This document shows, in pieces, positions 25,419 through 35,490 of a DNA stretch of 64,000 nt; within the stretch, counting starts at the first letter, position 1; each line of letters opens with the position of its first letter. Source of the DNA: Paenibacillus crassostreae. Lineage in GTDB: Bacteria; Bacillota; Bacilli; Paenibacillales; Paenibacillaceae. A program made the translations under genes and the position numbers. The notes under the pieces are model-generated. The model had not been told where the DNA came from, ran no database searches, and saw nothing but the letters and a program-made list of their open reading frames with translations. The stretch spans positions 744,001 to 808,000 of the forward strand of contig NZ_CP017770.1 in NCBI RefSeq assembly GCF_001857945.1, read 5' to 3'.

Positions 25419-27011
25419 ATGTTTAAAATACTCGTATCGGATCCAATCAGTGATTTAGGTATTCAACAACTAGTTGATGCAAATGATGTTACCGTTGTTA
25501 AGAAAACAGGACTAAATGAAGATGAGTTAGTAGCAATTATAGGTGAATTTGATGCTCTTATGGTTCGTAGTCAAACGACTGTGACTGAACGGATTCTTAC
25601 AGCTGGAACTAATTTAAAGGCTGTAGGACGTGCAGGAGTCGGTGTAGATAATATCGACCTAGATGCTGCTACAAAACGAGGAATCGTTGTTATCAACGCA
25701 CCAGATGGTAATACGATTACAACTTGTGAGCATACCTTAGCTATGATGATGGCGCTGGCTCGTCATATACCTCAGGCTTATGCCAAAACAATTTCTGGAA
25801 CATGGGATCGTAAGACCTTCATTGGCGTAGAACTTCGTGGAAAAACATTGGGTATATTAGGTATGGGGCGTATTGGAAGTGAAGTAGCTAAGCGTGCGAA
25901 AGCTTTCGGAATGGATATCCTTGCATTTGATCCGTTCTTAACTGAAGACCGCGCAGAGAAATTAGAAGTAAAACTAGCTACAGTCAATGATATCGTCCTC
26001 AATGCAGATTTCATGACCGTTCATACTCCATTAACACCGGAGACACGTAATATGATCTCACGCCCCCAATTCGAAGTTATGAAAAAAGGCATGAGAATCA
26101 TCAACTGTGCACGTGGTGGACTCATTGATGAAATGGCATTAATAGAAGCTATTGATCAAGGAATTGTTGCAGGTGCAGCATTTGACGTATTCGAACATGA
26201 GCCACCACAAAGTGATCATCCTTTCTTGAATCATCCGAAGGTTATTGTTACACCTCACTTAGGTGCATCAACCATTGAAGCTCAAGAGAATGTTGCCATT
26301 GACGTATCTGAAGAGATCTTACACATTTTACGTAACGAACCATTTAAGAACGCTGTAAACATCCCGCCAGTTGCTCCTAGTGTGATGAATAAGCTTCAAC
26401 CCTACTTCTCTCTAGGTGAGAAATTAGGAAGCTTTGTTGCACAGATTACAACAGGAGCTGTAAGTGAAATTCATATCGACTATGCAGGAGACCTCTCTGA
26501 TGTTGATACATTACCACTTACGCGTTATATAGTGAAAGGTGTTCTTTCACACCATTTAGGTAGTGATGTGAATATCGTTAACTGCTCACATCTAGCTAAA
26601 TCTCGTGACGTGAATATCGTTGTATCCAAAGCACCTAAAACAAAAGGTTTCACTAATCTCATTTCAGTAAGTCTAAAAACACAAAATAATCAAGACCGTC
26701 TAGTTGCGGGAACACTGCTTCAAGGTTACGGAGAGCGTATTGTATTACTTGATAAATACACGGTTGATATTGCACCAGATGGTAATCAAATCTTAATCTC
26801 TCACAATGATAAACCAGGGATTATCGGTCTTGTAGGTACTCTTCTTGGAGAGAATGATGTCAACATTGCCTCCATGCAAGTAGGTCGTACGCTTGTTGGC
26901 GGCTCTGCCCTTATGATCCTAACTGTAGACAAGGCTCCATCCAAAGATGTATTGGTTAAACTCGCATCTCTTCAAGAGATTAACTCTGCTCTTGAAATCA
27001 TCCTTAACTAG
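25419..27011 (+). CDS. serA: D-3-phosphoglycerate dehydrogenase
   Basis: A 530-residue long-form PGDH: N-terminal substrate domain, NAD-binding domain with GILGMGRIG near residue 145, an intervening (ASB-type) domain from about residue 320, and a C-terminal ACT domain ([19 protein letters not shown] from about residue 460). It oxidises 3-phosphoglycerate at the start of serine synthesis. AAGGAGG precedes the ATG at 25419. Regulated by a T-box leader. Confidence 0.97.
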   Translation: MFKILVSDPISDLGIQQLVDANDVTVVKKTGLNEDELVAIIGEFDALMVRSQTTVTERILTAGTNLKAVGRAGVGVDNIDLDAATKRGIVVINAPDGNTITTCEHTLAMMMALARHIPQAYAKTISGTWDRKTFIGVELRGKTLGILGMGRIGSEVAKRAKAFGMDILAFDPFLTEDRAEKLEVKLATVNDIVLNADFMTVHTPLTPETRNMISRPQFEVMKKGMRIINCARGGLIDEMALIEAIDQGIVAGAAFDVFEHEPPQSDHPFLNHPKVIVTPHLGASTIEAQENVAIDVSEEILHILRNEPFKNAVNIPPVAPSVMNKLQPYFSLGEKLGSFVAQITTGAVSEIHIDYAGDLSDVDTLPLTRYIVKGVLSHHLGSDVNIVNCSHLAKSRDVNIVVSKAPKTKGFTNLISVSLKTQNNQDRLVAGTLLQGYGERIVLLDKYTVDIAPDGNQILISHNDKPGIIGLVGTLLGENDVNIASMQVGRTLVGGSALMILTVDKAPSKDVLVKLASLQEINSALEIILN

Positions 27012-27025
27012 ATTCAATATATTGT

Positions 27026-27061
27026 AAGGAGACCGTTGATCTTCAGATCGGCGGTCTCCTT
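27026..27061 (+). terminator. Intrinsic terminator after serA
   Basis: AAGGAGACCG and CGGTCTCCTT are ten-base arms followed by TTATTT on the plus strand. Confidence 0.82.
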
Positions 27062-27135
27062 TATTTATATGAAACAAGGGAATCTCTCCAATTGTTCCAC
27101 GATGAACAAGATTAATCTTTTTTCTTCTACAAAAA

Positions 27136-27159
27136 AAGCACCTCCCATGGGAGGTGCTT
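27136..27159 (-). terminator. Intrinsic terminator after resE
   Basis: AAGCACCTCCC and GGGAGGTGCTT are perfect arms around AT, followed on the minus strand by a run of T. Confidence 0.85.
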
Positions 27160-27174
27160 GTTCATTATATTTCA

Positions 27175-28608
27175 TTATTTCCGATATTCGACAGGAATCC
27201 TAATTATAAAATCTGTTCCTTGTCCCAACTCACTTGTCACTTTGACACTTCCATGATGTGATTCAATAATATTCATAACGATAGCAAGACCTAGTCCAGT
27301 ACTCGCAGATTCTCCACGAACACGTGCCTTATCCGCTTTATAGAATCGTTCGAAGATAAAAGGTATGTCTTCCTTTGGAATTCCAACACCTTCATCCCTA
27401 ACATGTATTTGTAGAAATGGATGATGATCACTTTGCACTCGTTCAGCGATAATATATACACTTTTACCTGTTGGCGTATAACGAAATGCATTATCTAGTA
27501 AATTCGTCATAACTTGTTCTAACTTATCCTCATCTCCAGATTGTATAAATAAATCTTCTGAAAGTTTCTCGTAATAGAGATTCAAATTACACTCCCTAGC
27601 ACGAACTGAAAATTTACGATAAATTCGTTCAAGTAACTCATTTACATCTAGTTTAGTCATCGCTAAATCTGGATGTCCGGCTTCCATGCGGGCTAGAATT
27701 AACAGATCTTTAACAAGTCTCCCCATTCGTAATGACTCATCATGAATGACTTGGATCAATTCTTGGCTTTCTTCAGGAGATGCTGCCATCCCGTCCAATA
27801 AAGCTTCGCTATAACCTTGCATCATCGACAATGGAGTTCTAAGCTCATGGGATACATTAGCTACAAAGTCAGTTCGCATTTTCTCCAGCTTAACCTCTTC
27901 GGTCACATCACGTAAAACTGCCACGGCTCCACGAATATCATTGTTTGAATATAAGGGGGTCATGATCACAGACCATACATCCTGCTTCACATATACCAAG
28001 GTACTACAATCCCCACTCTCCGTTAGCGTCATACTAAATAATTCCTCTAACGGTTTCGGAACTTCTAGCGTTCTTAATTGATTTGATCCCTCAGGTTCGT
28101 AATCCCATTCCATCGTTTTCCACATTTCGGATATTCGTTGACCTGGTGGATTAGTAAGAATGATTTTGCCTGAATTATCAAATGTTATGACCCCATCGCT
28201 CATACTTCTAAGGACACTAGATAAGTGTTCCTTTTCTTGATTCAGATTCCGAATGTTATCTTCCAACTCGGCAGCCATGTGATTAAACGTATTGGCTAAC
28301 TCTCCAATTTCATCACTAGCTTCTACATATACCCTTGTCCCATACTCTCCTTTACGAATATTATTCGCAGCATGAATCAACTTTTGCATGGGCTGAGTAA
28401 TTCTAGAAAATAAAAACAATCCGAAAAAGGTCGTCATTGAGAAGCCAACAATCGCTGTGTATGTAAACAAACGTTTGATGTCACCTGAATTCGAGAAATT
28501 GGTATCTATATAGGGTAATAAGAACACACCTAACGTAATGAGCACACAAGCGACTAAACAAATAATAGTAATCCAAAGTTTGCCGACGAGGGATCTCCAG
28601 AAATTCAA
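27175..28608 (-). CDS. resE: Sensor histidine kinase ResE
   Basis: A 477-residue kinase: two membrane helices near residues 10-30 and 45-70, a HAMP domain, a PAS-like domain, then a HisKA domain with the phospho-acceptor motif ANVSHELRTPLSMMQGY near residue 250, and ATPase boxes (NLLDNAFRYTP, DEGVGIP, TGLGLAI). In Bacillus subtilis ResE senses oxygen limitation and nitric oxide signals. Start is TTG, two bases after the resD stop, in the order resABCDE. The sensor segment between the helices is short here. Confidence 0.93.
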   Translation of the reverse strand: MNFWRSLVGKLWITIICLVACVLITLGVFLLPYIDTNFSNSGDIKRLFTYTAIVGFSMTTFFGLFLFSRITQPMQKLIHAANNIRKGEYGTRVYVEASDEIGELANTFNHMAAELEDNIRNLNQEKEHLSSVLRSMSDGVITFDNSGKIILTNPPGQRISEMWKTMEWDYEPEGSNQLRTLEVPKPLEELFSMTLTESGDCSTLVYVKQDVWSVIMTPLYSNNDIRGAVAVLRDVTEEVKLEKMRTDFVANVSHELRTPLSMMQGYSEALLDGMAASPEESQELIQVIHDESLRMGRLVKDLLILARMEAGHPDLAMTKLDVNELLERIYRKFSVRARECNLNLYYEKLSEDLFIQSGDEDKLEQVMTNLLDNAFRYTPTGKSVYIIAERVQSDHHPFLQIHVRDEGVGIPKEDIPFIFERFYKADKARVRGESASTGLGLAIVMNIIESHHGSVKVTSELGQGTDFIIRIPVEYRK

Positions 28609-28609
28609 C

Positions 28610-29326
28610 TTATTTCGAGACCTCTAACTTATAACCTACGCCCCATACCGTGGTAATCATAGTCGCTGATTCAGGAGATACTTTATTCAACTTTTCTCTT
28701 AAACGTTTGACATGAGTATCCACCGTCCGTAAATCTCCGAAGAATTCATAATTCCAGACATCTTTTAACAACTCTTCTCTAGAGAACACTTTATCAGGAG
28801 AAACTGCTAAATAATGCAGTAATTCATATTCTTTAGGCGTAAGACTTACTTCTTCACCACTAGCTGTTACACGATGAGCATCATGTTCTATCACTAAATG
28901 TGGAAATACGATATCGTTGCTCGACATCCCGTCTTTAGATAAATAGGCAGTTGTGGAAGATCGACGTAGAATTGCCTTCACACGATAAATTACCTCACGC
29001 GGACTAAATGGTTTAACCACGTAATCATCTGCGCCCACTTCGAATCCTTGCACTCGATTAATTTCTTCTCCTTTAGCAGTCAACATTAAGATAGGAGTTG
29101 ATTTTAATTGTCTTAATCTAGTACAGACTTCAACGCCGTCCATACCCGGAAGCATAAGATCTAGTATGATTAATCCATAATCCGTCGCCGTTGCCTTTTG
29201 AAGGGCTATTTCACCATCTTCAGCTTCATCAATTTCATAGCCTTCTTTTTCCAAATACATTTTAATTAATCGTCGAATCCGTTCTTCATCATCTACAATT
29301 AATATCCGATTTAATTCATCTGGCAT
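28610..29326 (-). CDS. resD: Response regulator ResD (OmpR family)
   Basis: A 238-residue protein: receiver domain with phospho-acceptor Asp in LDLMLPGMDG near residue 56 and winged-helix DNA-binding domain near the C-terminus (KEYELL, RTVDTHVKRLREK). It activates anaerobic respiration and cytochrome genes. ATG at 29326 is chosen because AAGGGG lies nine bases upstream. Partner of resE immediately downstream. Confidence 0.94.
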   Translation of the reverse strand: MPDELNRILIVDDEERIRRLIKMYLEKEGYEIDEAEDGEIALQKATATDYGLIILDLMLPGMDGVEVCTRLRQLKSTPILMLTAKGEEINRVQGFEVGADDYVVKPFSPREVIYRVKAILRRSSTTAYLSKDGMSSNDIVFPHLVIEHDAHRVTASGEEVSLTPKEYELLHYLAVSPDKVFSREELLKDVWNYEFFGDLRTVDTHVKRLREKLNKVSPESATMITTVWGVGYKLEVSK

Positions 29327-29510
29327 TATCAACAACCCCTTAATTATCTTACATTGGACTTTCCTTAATGAACGTCCTTCATACGGATATATAAATTAAT
29401 ACAATTATACAATATTCACTACTAATTGCTAATTATAACGAAAATCCGCAACAACATTCAACATCAAATGTGAAACGGATTACAAAAAATTATAAATAAT
29501 GCATACTTGT

Positions 29511-30770
29511 TCAGTCTGTACCTGCATAAGAATGCAATCCAGCAATAATAAGATTAACGCCAACTAACGTAAACATAACAACAATAAAACCTAGAACAGC
29601 AAGCCAAGCAGATTTACGACCTTGCCATCCACGTGATAATCTTAAGTGTAAATATGCACTATAGAACAACCATGTGATAAGTGCCCACACTTCTTTCGGA
29701 TCCCAACCCCAGAACCGTCCCCAGGCAATTTGAGCCCACATCATCGCAAAGATGAGTGCCCCTAGAGTAAAGATTGGGAATCCAATAGCGATTGAACGAT
29801 ATGTAATCTCGTCAAGGTCATCTGCATCTAAACTTTTGAGTAAAGGATGCACCGCACGCCCAATCGGTTTACGAAGAATAAGTCGAATTAATCCGTAAAG
29901 TATGATTCCTGCAAGTAATGACCAGACAACAGTATTCAACTTTCTACCTGCGTTAATTCCATGCATCCAAGACGGTGCTTCGAATAAAGGTGCATCCATC
30001 CCAAGGAAAGATTGGAAACTGACTATTTCACTCTGATAGGGTGACACAATAGGTGGTAATTTATATTCAACCTTTTGCATCGTAGTTGATACTTCCCCGT
30101 TATTGGCCACTTCTTTTTGTGAGAATACGGATTCATATCCACCTGCGCGAAAAGCAAATATAGCAATAATAAAACCAACAAGAATAATAATTGTGAAAAA
30201 TGTAAATTCTACACCACGTTGCTGACGTCGCTCTCTCTTATCTTGGCTATTGAAGTCAACAGTTCGGAGCAAATACATAAATCCAGCGGCAAACCCTATA
30301 GCGAAGAAGGACTCACCTAAAGCTGCCATCGTCACATGAACCTGTAGCCACCATGATTGAAGAGACGGAATTAGAGGTTGAGCTTCCTGCGGAAATACAG
30401 CAGCATATGCCATAATAATAATAACTAATGGAACAGCGAATAGTCCCAGTAAAGTCTTACGGTAAATGAGAAAAATAATCGTGAACGCTATCATGATCAT
30501 CATGGAGAGGCTAGTCATGAATTCGAACATATTGCTAATCGGAATATGTCCTGATCCTATCCAACGTGTAATGAAATAGGTCAAGTGTGCAATTAGTCCA
30601 ATGGAAGCAAGCAAGAATGCTGCCTTCCCCCATTTCTTCGTATGTACTATAGGGTCACGATTTCTCCAAACACGACCCATGATAGCAACTCCATACATAA
30701 TGAAGGCCACACAGTATATCAAGAAAGAGATAGTAAAAAACACACTACTGACATCTAATAGAAGACTCAT
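29511..30770 (-). CDS. resC: Cytochrome c biogenesis protein ResC (CcsA)
   Basis: A 419-residue multi-span protein with the haem-handling WWD motif (WGRFWGWDPKEVWALITW near residue 347) and conserved histidines. ResB and ResC together export and attach haem to cytochromes c (system II). The start overlaps the resB stop as ATGA. A 184-base gap separates it from resD, so ResDE may be expressed partly apart. Confidence 0.94.
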   Translation of the reverse strand: MSLLLDVSSVFFTISFLIYCVAFIMYGVAIMGRVWRNRDPIVHTKKWGKAAFLLASIGLIAHLTYFITRWIGSGHIPISNMFEFMTSLSMMIMIAFTIIFLIYRKTLLGLFAVPLVIIIMAYAAVFPQEAQPLIPSLQSWWLQVHVTMAALGESFFAIGFAAGFMYLLRTVDFNSQDKRERRQQRGVEFTFFTIIILVGFIIAIFAFRAGGYESVFSQKEVANNGEVSTTMQKVEYKLPPIVSPYQSEIVSFQSFLGMDAPLFEAPSWMHGINAGRKLNTVVWSLLAGIILYGLIRLILRKPIGRAVHPLLKSLDADDLDEITYRSIAIGFPIFTLGALIFAMMWAQIAWGRFWGWDPKEVWALITWLFYSAYLHLRLSRGWQGRKSAWLAVLGFIVVMFTLVGVNLIIAGLHSYAGTD

Positions 30771-32458
30771 GGTTGATTTCCTCCGTTATCTAGGGATTTT
30801 TCATCTACTTCCATATTCATTTTCCGTAACATGTCAGTGATCTCTCTGCGTATACCAAACCAATTCTTATTCGTATGGGCAGCTAATGTTAAAGTACCAT
30901 CATCGATACGTATCCAGATGCGCCGATGTTGCCAGTAAAATCCCATAATAAGCCCAAGCATAACGATCGCAGCACCAATCCATACAAATGGCATAGCTTT
31001 GTCTATACGAATGTTCAAGTAAGATGTCGACATCGAAAAATCCACATTACTCATACCTTGCACATCTAATTCCAAAAAGTTGTAATCGCCAGCTAGTTGC
31101 TCGTTGATTATATTTTGTTGAAACCGTTGCTTATCTACTTGTTTAGGAAAATAGAAATAATTGATTCCTTCTTCTGGTAAATTCGCTCCAGTGATCACGA
31201 ATAGAAATGCTGGCGCATTCGCTGTAGGTGAGATGGAAACTGGTTCACCAAGATCATTTAATCCAAAATCCATATATTTCTCTGCTAGTTTAAGGGAGTA
31301 TTCCCCCACTTGATAATTTCGTTCAGGATCACGAATATCCAACTTGAATTGACCTATAATCTTACCACTTTGCGTATCAACTAAAGAAGGTGTAACCGAT
31401 CTCAATATCGGCGTAGTATCAAAATCAAATTGAAACGCCATCAAGCCCTTATAGTTTAACGGATCATTCACTTGAATGGGATGACGATCTACTTCAATAA
31501 GCTTAGGTTCCTTCAAGGGATCATTACAATTTTCTGTACATTCATATAAGACCGCTTGTGTTTCAAATAATTTAGGTAGAATTTTGTTTTTCCCTTTAAA
31601 TTCTTCTGGAAGGTCTTCCTCTGTGTAGTATTCAACAGTGAATTTCTCGTTCTCTAAATACATACTTGTATTAGGAATCGGTATAATCTCACCTTCTGGG
31701 AAAGCTAAATGCTGATCCATATTAAATCCAGGCAGGCCTCGTGCAAGTACTGCCAATAAGAAAATGATTAACCCAATGTGGATAATATAAGGTCCCCAAC
31801 GGCTAAAGCGTTGTTTCTCGGCGAGTAATGCACTACCATCCGTATGTACTCGGTATCCCTTTTTCTTAAGTGGAGATTTAACATCATTAATCCAATCTTC
31901 TCCAACACTATCAATTCGAGTCTGATAGACTACTTTTTGACGTGTTAGAAATTGCATATGCTTTCGAACCTTCCGTTTCGAAAGTGCCTTGTACAATGGC
32001 AGTACACGATCTAGACTACAAATGACGAGTGAAGCTCCAATCATCACAAGTAGTAATATAAACCACCACGATTCGTACGTATGTGACAAGCCGAGTTTAT
32101 AATAAATCGTACCTGCCTTACCATATGTTTCGGGATAGTACGTTGCTGGATCAATATTTAAAAACGTACTTTCTTGTGGAAAGATAGTTCCAAGCATTGA
32201 ACCAAGCAACGTTAGGATAATCATGTATACCGCAATTTTTACAGAACTGAAAAAATTCCAAATACGATCAATGAAATTAGGACTACTTCGTTGAGAACGA
32301 CGTGCCATCCCATCATATCTCATCTCAAGTAATTCCTTAGATTCTTGATCCTTCTCACTTAAAGGTTTACCACATGCTTCACAGAGCACAGTCCCCGTAG
32401 GATTCTGATGTCCACATTCACACTTCGTATTCTGAAAAGCCAATAAGTCATGAATCAT
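30767..32458 (-). CDS. resB: Cytochrome c biogenesis protein ResB
   Basis: A 563-residue membrane protein. The N-terminus has a zinc ribbon CECGHQNPTGTVLCEACGK (residues 13-31), followed by transmembrane helices near residues 75, 130 and 225, a large extracytoplasmic domain and a last helix near residue 500. Such an N-terminal ribbon is also seen in Bacillus ResB. Overlaps resA and resC by four bases each. Confidence 0.94.
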   Translation of the reverse strand: MIHDLLAFQNTKCECGHQNPTGTVLCEACGKPLSEKDQESKELLEMRYDGMARRSQRSSPNFIDRIWNFFSSVKIAVYMIILTLLGSMLGTIFPQESTFLNIDPATYYPETYGKAGTIYYKLGLSHTYESWWFILLLVMIGASLVICSLDRVLPLYKALSKRKVRKHMQFLTRQKVVYQTRIDSVGEDWINDVKSPLKKKGYRVHTDGSALLAEKQRFSRWGPYIIHIGLIIFLLAVLARGLPGFNMDQHLAFPEGEIIPIPNTSMYLENEKFTVEYYTEEDLPEEFKGKNKILPKLFETQAVLYECTENCNDPLKEPKLIEVDRHPIQVNDPLNYKGLMAFQFDFDTTPILRSVTPSLVDTQSGKIIGQFKLDIRDPERNYQVGEYSLKLAEKYMDFGLNDLGEPVSISPTANAPAFLFVITGANLPEEGINYFYFPKQVDKQRFQQNIINEQLAGDYNFLELDVQGMSNVDFSMSTSYLNIRIDKAMPFVWIGAAIVMLGLIMGFYWQHRRIWIRIDDGTLTLAAHTNKNWFGIRREITDMLRKMNMEVDEKSLDNGGNQP

Positions 32459-32982
32459 GGTATACTCACCAACTGTTCAATTTCGTTATCAAGAGTACCC
32501 AGATCTAGTCCACCTAAATGGATATTCCTTATTTTCCCATCGGCTGATACGAATAGCGTTGTCGGTAACGGTGAGATACCATAACTTCTCACGGCATCTC
32601 TATTAGGATCCAATAGAATAGGGAAATCCAAATTCGCCTGCTTCACAAAATTCTCAACAGACATCACATCTTCCCCTACATTGATCCCAATCACAACGAC
32701 ATCTTTATCTTCCCACTTCTCCGATTGTACTTGAAGTGCGGGCATCTCTTTAACACATGGTTCACACCATGTGCCCCAGAAATTTATTACCATGGATTTC
32801 CCTTTATATTCATCAAGGTTATGAACACTTCCATCCAACCCTAGAAGATTAAAGGAGGGTGTCTTACTACCAACCTCAGGCTTCCCTCCTGAACCATACA
32901 CGTTAGAGATAATAGCATAACCACCGAGAATAAATACCAGCAGTAATACAATAATCTGGACTTTTTTTCTGGATTTGCCCAT
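32455..32982 (-). CDS. resA: Thiol-disulfide oxidoreductase ResA
   Basis: A 175-residue membrane-tethered thioredoxin-like protein with N-terminal anchor and the active site WCEPC near residue 76. It reduces the apocytochrome c CxxCH cysteines. The ATG at 32982 follows AGGGGG; an upstream TTG is less likely. First gene of resABCDE. Confidence 0.95.
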   Translation of the reverse strand: MGKSRKKVQIIVLLLVFILGGYAIISNVYGSGGKPEVGSKTPSFNLLGLDGSVHNLDEYKGKSMVINFWGTWCEPCVKEMPALQVQSEKWEDKDVVVIGINVGEDVMSVENFVKQANLDFPILLDPNRDAVRSYGISPLPTTLFVSADGKIRNIHLGGLDLGTLDNEIEQLVSIP

Positions 32983-33108
32983 TCCCAAAGCCCCCTTCTA
33001 TGACATTAGTCATAATCAATCCACCCCTTGTGAACATCCTATGAATAATTATAACGAAGTTTGTCAGAAATGTGGCAATTGTTTTTGAATTTTGTGTGTC
33101 AACCAACA

Positions 33109-33849
33109 TTACTTTTTCGGTGATTTGGGGGATTTAGCCAATTTTAATAAATCTTCAATTTCATCCTTTGTTAAATGACGGAATAATCCTCTTTTGAGAT
33201 TATGCAACAGAAGATCACCAAAGGCGATTCTTTTCAGCTTAATAACGGGATGTGAAATTGCCTCGAACATTCTACGAACTTGACGATTGCGGCCTTCATA
33301 GATCGTTATGGAGATCGTTGCCTCATTTTTCGCGGTATCGATATCCTTGTACTCCACTTCTGCAGGCGCTGTCATGCCATCTTCAAGCTTTATTCCTGCT
33401 CTAAGTTTGTCCAAGTCATCTCCGTGAGGCACCCCTTTCACTATTGCCATATAGGTTTTCGGCACATGGTGTTTGGGATGTGTTAACAAATTAGCGAACT
33501 CTCCATCATTCGTAAGAATGATCAATCCCTCTGTGTCATAATCAAGCCTGCCCACAGGGTATACTCTTTCTTTAACATCTCTTAAATAATCTGATACAAT
33601 CTTACGGCCTTCAGGGTCGGAAGCACTAGTTATGACACCTTTAGGTTTGTTCATTACAATGTAGACCTTCTTCTCATTGCGAATCGGCTTTCCATTTACC
33701 GTAATGATATCTTGGTCGGGGTCCGCCTTCGTTCCTAGCGTAGTTACGGTCTCTCCGTTAACTTCCACTTTACCTGCAACGATCAAATCTTCACATTTAC
33801 GTCGCGATGCTACCCCTGCTTGTGCTAAAATTTTCTGTAATCTTTCCAT
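33109..33849 (-). CDS. rluB: Pseudouridine synthase (RluB family)
   Basis: A 246-residue protein: N-terminal S4 RNA-binding domain (RLQKILAQAGVASRRKCEDL) and the RsuA/RluB catalytic motif GRLDYDTEGLIILTNDGE with the catalytic Asp near residue 103. It modifies 23S rRNA. The Bacillus homologue is YpuL/RluB next to the spmAB-res region, as here. The C-terminus is lysine-rich. Confidence 0.93.
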   Translation of the reverse strand: MERLQKILAQAGVASRRKCEDLIVAGKVEVNGETVTTLGTKADPDQDIITVNGKPIRNEKKVYIVMNKPKGVITSASDPEGRKIVSDYLRDVKERVYPVGRLDYDTEGLIILTNDGEFANLLTHPKHHVPKTYMAIVKGVPHGDDLDKLRAGIKLEDGMTAPAEVEYKDIDTAKNEATISITIYEGRNRQVRRMFEAISHPVIKLKRIAFGDLLLHNLKRGLFRHLTKDEIEDLLKLAKSPKSPKK

Positions 33850-33869
33850 ATTCGATAATTCACCTCATG

Positions 33870-34211
33870 CTAATGATACCCATCAACAGGATAAATCACA
33901 AGTTCATTCCAAGGAAAATGTGAACCAGGACAAATCTGGCTATGCGGTTGGAGAAATAACGGGGATATATTGTACAAATTCGAGAGTTCCATAATGAGTT
34001 TACTTGCGGTAAAAAGTTGATGTTTGGCATTAGCAGACATACGTTCATATTCAAGATTGAAATAACCTTCTAGACAAATATGAATATACTCGTTGTCAGA
34101 AAGTACTGGTGCAGCAATGACCGAAGCGTCCTTACTAATCCAGAAATCATATCCCTTTCCATCCATTGAAGAACAAAACGAATGATGAATCATAAATCCT
34201 TCATATAGCAT
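33870..34211 (-). CDS. Miniature amidase_2 (PGRP-like) protein
   Basis: A 113-residue protein whose motifs recall N-acetylmuramoyl-L-alanine amidases of the PGRP type: FMIHHSFCS near residue 6, GYDFWISKDASVIAAP near residue 20, HICLEGYFN near residue 44 and PHSQICPGSHFPW near residue 86. The usual order is IHHS, Y-x-I-x-x-D-G, SIGICLEG-F, H...CPG-x-FPW; the GxH segment is shortened. It has no signal peptide. GAGGTGA precedes the ATG. It sits between spmB and rluB. Catalysis is not certain because the His-to-Cys spacing is compressed. Confidence 0.55.
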   Translation of the reverse strand: MLYEGFMIHHSFCSSMDGKGYDFWISKDASVIAAPVLSDNEYIHICLEGYFNLEYERMSANAKHQLFTASKLIMELSNLYNISPLFLQPHSQICPGSHFPWNELVIYPVDGYH

Positions 34212-34287
34212 GTACTCACCTCATTCTAGGCAACATGAACTGTTATAGAATATGAAGATTGAGGTGTTTTGGCTTGGGCAAAGTTTT

Positions 34288-34821
34288 TTATCCAAAGAAA
34301 AAAAGGCAGACGGCAATAGCAGCAATAAAACCAACAGCATCTGAGAATAATCCAACCTTAAGAGCATACCGTCCATTTCGAATACCAACTGCCCCCATAT
34401 ATACAGTTAGGACATATAAAGTTGTATCCGTACTTCCTTGAATCGTTGAAGCCATTCTTCCAATCATAGAATCGGGACCATGTTCTCGAATTAAATCTGT
34501 TGCGAATGCAAGTGAGCCTGTTCCGGTTAAAGGTCGAAGAATACCTAAGGGGATAATTTCACTTGGAACACCTAGGAGTTGTAAAAATGAGCCTGTCCAA
34601 CCAACGAAGAAATCTAAAGCTCCCGATGCACGAAAAACACTGATTGCTACCATCATACCTACTAGATGAGGGATGATTTGGACTGCTGTATCGAACCCCT
34701 CTTTGGCACCGTCTATAAATGATTCATATACAGGCACCTTACGTGTAAAGGCGAATAAGGGGATAAATGCTATGATTAAAGGGATAGCCCAAGAAGAAAT
34801 GAGATTAATAAAAGCAAGCAC
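34288..34821 (-). CDS. spmB: Spore maturation protein B
   Basis: A 177-residue membrane protein with the Gate/nucleoside-permease-like fold; PLTGTGSLAFATDLI near residue 100 is typical. With SpmA it lowers core water in the spore. Start GTG; six bases after spmA. The order dacB-spmA-spmB is conserved in Bacillus. Confidence 0.94.
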   Translation of the reverse strand: MLAFINLISSWAIPLIIAFIPLFAFTRKVPVYESFIDGAKEGFDTAVQIIPHLVGMMVAISVFRASGALDFFVGWTGSFLQLLGVPSEIIPLGILRPLTGTGSLAFATDLIREHGPDSMIGRMASTIQGSTDTTLYVLTVYMGAVGIRNGRYALKVGLFSDAVGFIAAIAVCLFFFG

Positions 34822-34827
34822 AACCCA

Positions 34828-35463
34828 TCATCCTTTCATACTCGGCTTAGAAGGAATACCTTTCATAGGTGGTGTACGATCACGATGTAGATTCCATCTT
34901 CTGCACCATCGGTCCGCCAATATTGCAGCAACAGTAGCAATGAACGTAGCTACCAAAGTGGTCCCTACAATATCCGTTGGACTCGCTGAGTTATAATTCA
35001 TACGAATTGCAATAAGTGTAGTGGGTATGAGAGTAATGCTGGCAGTGTTGAGAGCAAGTAATGTGCACATAGCAGGGCTTGCGACATCTTTATCAGGATT
35101 AAGCGTTTGTAGTTCTTGCATAGCCTTTATTCCCATTGGAGTAGCTGCATTACCTAGGCCAAGTAGATTGGCACTCATATTAGACAGAATATATCCTAAT
35201 GCAGGATGGTCACGAGGTACATCGGGAAACAAGAAAGTAACAAGTGGACTTAAGATTTTGGCAATCTTCTTCAAAAGTCCCGAGTCTTCAGCAATCCTCA
35301 TCATCCCCATCCAGAACACCAACACACTAATAAGTCCGAAACAAACGCTCACACCTGTCTTCGCACCTTCAAAGGCTGCTGTTGTCACAATTTCAACATT
35401 CCCCGACACAGCTGCGAATACAAATCCAATAAGAATAAGTGCAAGCCAGATTGTATTTATCAT
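34828..35463 (-). CDS. spmA: Spore maturation protein A
   Basis: A 211-residue membrane protein with the SpmA pattern ANLLGLGNAATPMGIKAM near residue 104. GGAGGTAAG precedes the ATG. It is in the dacB-spmA-spmB group needed for spore dehydration and heat resistance. Confidence 0.94.
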   Translation of the reverse strand: MINTIWLALILIGFVFAAVSGNVEIVTTAAFEGAKTGVSVCFGLISVLVFWMGMMRIAEDSGLLKKIAKILSPLVTFLFPDVPRDHPALGYILSNMSANLLGLGNAATPMGIKAMQELQTLNPDKDVASPAMCTLLALNTASITLIPTTLIAIRMNYNSASPTDIVGTTLVATFIATVAAILADRWCRRWNLHRDRTPPMKGIPSKPSMKG

Positions 35464-35490
35464 CCCACTTACCTCCCCTTTATGGCTTCA

